A stretch of 7,693 bases of DNA from Spirochaetales bacterium (lineage in GTDB: Bacteria; Spirochaetota; Spirochaetia; DTKZ01). This document shows, piece after piece, positions 7,101-7,693 of the stretch (position 1 is its first letter; every line of letters starts with the position of its first letter). The stretch covers positions 1-7,693 of the forward strand of contig JAISAF010000453.1 of NCBI GenBank assembly GCA_031266855.1, given 5' to 3'. The notes below the pieces were generated by a model. It was given only the letters and a program-made list of their open reading frames with translations, did not search any database and was not told where the DNA came from. Made by a program: the position numbers and the translations under genes.

Positions 7101-7563
7101 AAACCGCATTAAATTCGGCCTCGGCATTACCTCCTCGTGGAATGTTGACCTTATCCGTTTTACCGAATCCGCGTTAAGTTTTGGCTACACGCTGACTTTC
7201 TCAGTCTACCGCATGATTGACATAAAGTTTTCCGCGCAGTCAAGCAACAATATGACCTATACCTACATCCCCTCGTATGCGGACAAAGTTGGCATCGAAC
7301 GCCGCGATCCTGTCAAAGACCTAATCAAGTCCTTTAATTTCTTCAAAACCGACGACAGATATGAATCCTATTTCAAACTCTCTTCCATTTCCCTTGAGTT
7401 TGTCCATCACCTGGACGACTGGGACTTGAGCTTCACCTACACAGGTAAACCGGAAATGCTCACCATGCCCGACGGCTCCCGGCAATTCACCTGGGAATCA
7501 CTTCTGGGAATCTACCTGCGCTGGGTTCCGATCCCGCAAATAAAACGCGAATTTGAATATTAG
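4159..7563 (+). CDS. lptD: LptD/OstA-family outer-membrane assembly protein
   Basis: The 1134-aa product is a homologue of LptD, the outer-membrane barrel that inserts lipopolysaccharide at the cell surface. A signal peptide covers residues 1-23 (hydrophobic VVAVLLVLAV, cleavage after LVA). An acidic linker follows to about 60, then a SAP-like motif at about 78-110. The periplasmic OstA/LptA-like beta domain spans about 145-290, with the family pattern ADSILYN and ANGHVEY. The junction VFYFPFFFYP (294-303), followed by GQRTREGTF, is the most diagnostic LptD segment. The rest to the C-terminus is barrel-like: alternating polar and aromatic residues, closing at Tyr1134. A Ser/Ala/Glu/Asp-rich insert lies at about 604-655. 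The only cysteine is Cys87. It is much longer than E. coli LptD (784 aa) because of the linker, SAP-like part and loop insertions. The start is TTG. Treponemes are generally considered to lack classical LPS, so the exported lipid is uncertain. Confidence 0.9.
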   Translation: MKLGFAGSVVAVLLVLAVPRLVAQEGAPADEDITTEDTNTGETDVPSVEEDVVEEAPPPEPRGSALQREVLPMDIKTSSFTDLALWCTRLGLSAQGDRSTLERRLYEYYGVQPPQTIADESSEITIERSQRTEYFSLEEFKEDYVRLDGGVFMKMTDKKKGHTYTIKADSILYNQTLKLLSANGHVEYSISGGGRDESFTGESLTMNIDTWEGYFFDGTTFRDRTVEEADLTFRIQGEFVSRSSSDFVIMENATITSSPRIPANYRIEADKIWILDKGEFGLSGATLNVGHIPVFYFPFFFYPGDEVIFHPVFGQRTREGTFMQTTTYFIGNRKNTAFPFAFLNVADEGDNDKIKETRGIFLHDTEEALGTGENTYLKAMFDVYSNLGTYVGLGGDISGMFPGLNTLSFNLGIGGSRNLYSQENSSTTIPGYAGSYTPHFQNTDGSLETHWHRSMLGTMEVPWRYGASVKLAFSLDRLNVNLLMELYSDPYLEEDFFNRAEQMDWSKIFDGFTDKEETETVPLKDRLSWQLDGRYSPDVSFLSPYLSNFSLSRFLVSMDWRNKETPSGSLPLFARNVDPTRRFYYPDSVTVPELSFQIGGTLFSSDDNKPESPAAAGGTADASTSEEGAPALVRPPWEDEEQAAESDTQSEDPLRLPDLRKDIAVSLFPTPFGYTIGYSLNPRITYQMRTNSRDWNMAEDVRYDFAYSTASLQNALQLSYSFRFYETLLQVSGNTSLATQYQNVDIYDDELSQTEKDNLILQAYRYSSLNLTNGVDFTTYPFAQTDLFKSTNFRYNIGTLLYRKTFDPAGTIADPQYRDEYFKPTQEYITANSLNMDASVETLPFTPRVQLSYVLPPLDKSFAATSILTTGPLISTAVFQTRQVEDKWVNQPFSIDEQLKIADRVSLRATYLYDYEEDTHYSLVSNLQLFFLTASYELRYTQPYTFNGPATGWIIEPEKEFIPSKAGLGINYNFESEPLWKNRIKFGLGITSSWNVDLIRFTESALSFGYTLTFSVYRMIDIKFSAQSSNNMTYTYIPSYADKVGIERRDPVKDLIKSFNFFKTDDRYESYFKLSSISLEFVHHLDDWDLSFTYTGKPEMLTMPDGSRQFTWESLLGIYLRWVPIPQIKREFEY

Positions 7564-7569
7564 ACCTGG

Positions 7570-7586
7570 AATTTACCGCGAAGTCG
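7570..7586. repeat. Right copy of the 17-bp inverted repeat
   Basis: AATTTACCGCGAAGTCG is the reverse complement, with one mismatch, of 158-174. It lies in the 36-base gap between the convergent stop codons of lptD and the partial minus-strand gene. No GC-rich hairpin with a T tract is visible in this gap, so I see no ordinary intrinsic terminator for either gene. Confidence 0.5.
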
Positions 7587-7599
7587 TCTATGATAAATG

Positions 7600-7693
7600 T
7601 CAAGCAATTTTTTTCAAATTGTCCTGCTTTTCCAGGAATTTGCGGTACTGAGCCATCTTCGTTTCATGGTTGCGGGCGTCCATGCCATAATGG
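7600..7693 (-). CDS. C-terminal end of a converging gene, unknown product
   Basis: Read on the minus strand, 30 codons run without interruption from the window edge to a TGA at 7602-7600. The translation, which begins HYGMDARNHETKMAQYRKF and ends with LKKIA, resembles the charged amphipathic helix often found at a protein C-terminus. Codons such as CGC, AAC, TAC, TTC and CTG fit the coding style of this genome. No family can be named from 30 residues. The gene is convergent with lptD, with stops 36 bases apart. It could still be a chance frame, because it is short and its start lies outside the window. Confidence 0.5.
   Translation of the reverse strand, partial: HYGMDARNHETKMAQYRKFLEKQDNLKKIA
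7605..7621. repeat. AT-rich 6-bp hairpin at the end of the minus-strand frame
   Basis: CAATTT (7605-7610) pairs with AAATTG (7616-7621) around the loop TTTTC. The stem is weak and lies inside the last codons of the minus-strand frame. It could contribute to transcript ending for lptD, since it follows the stop codon by 42 bases, but it lacks a GC-rich stem and a T tract after it. Confidence 0.25.

Noticed and set aside
7598..7603. TTGACA on the minus strand as a -35 promoter element
   Set aside because: There is no -10-like hexamer at 16-18 bases, and the site overlaps the stop of the minus-strand frame.
1..7693. CRISPR array, tRNA or rRNA gene, transposase or defence system
   Set aside because: No regularly spaced repeats, no cloverleaf or rRNA-like sequence, and no transposase or nuclease motifs were seen. 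The short foldback repeats are the only possible mobile-element traces.

Overview
The window looks like a spirochaete chromosome, most likely Treponema or a close relative. Overall base composition is near 50% GC, so a gut or termite-associated treponeme is a reasonable guess rather than a proven one. The main reason for this assignment is a complete uvrA followed 10 bases later by a very long LptD/OstA-family outer-membrane protein. From memory, T. pallidum has the same order (TP0514 uvrA, TP0515 lptD homologue); I could not check this here.

Layout. Bases 1-372 hold no convincing gene and are dense in foldback structure. They contain a REPIN-like pair of inverted palindromes (49-124), an 8-bp perfect hairpin (229-248), a 12-bp direct repeat (214-225 and 259-270), a 16-bp perfect stem with T tract before and A tract after it (272-304), and a run of ten T (332-341). 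Three genes then follow on the plus strand with gaps of only 8 and 10 bases: a secreted TPR-like protein of unknown function (373-1302), UvrA (1311-4148, 945 aa) and the LptD homologue (4159-7563, 1134 aa, TTG start). They probably form one transcription unit. A converging minus-strand gene enters from the right edge, with only its last 30 codons visible (7600-7693).

How the genes fit together. UvrA is the cytoplasmic damage-recognition ATPase of nucleotide excision repair. The two genes around it both encode exported proteins: a TPR-like periplasmic protein and an outer-membrane barrel of the lipid-export system. The TPR protein may assist envelope biogenesis, but that rests on gene order alone.

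Points most worth a second look are a SAP-like helix-extension-helix motif just after the signal peptide of the LptD homologue, its single cysteine (so no E. coli-type disulfide switch), an acidic low-complexity insert in its barrel, the inverted 17-bp repeat that brackets the whole gene cluster, and the structured repeat region upstream. I did not find a defence system, CRISPR array, complete transposon or other clearly new multi-gene system.
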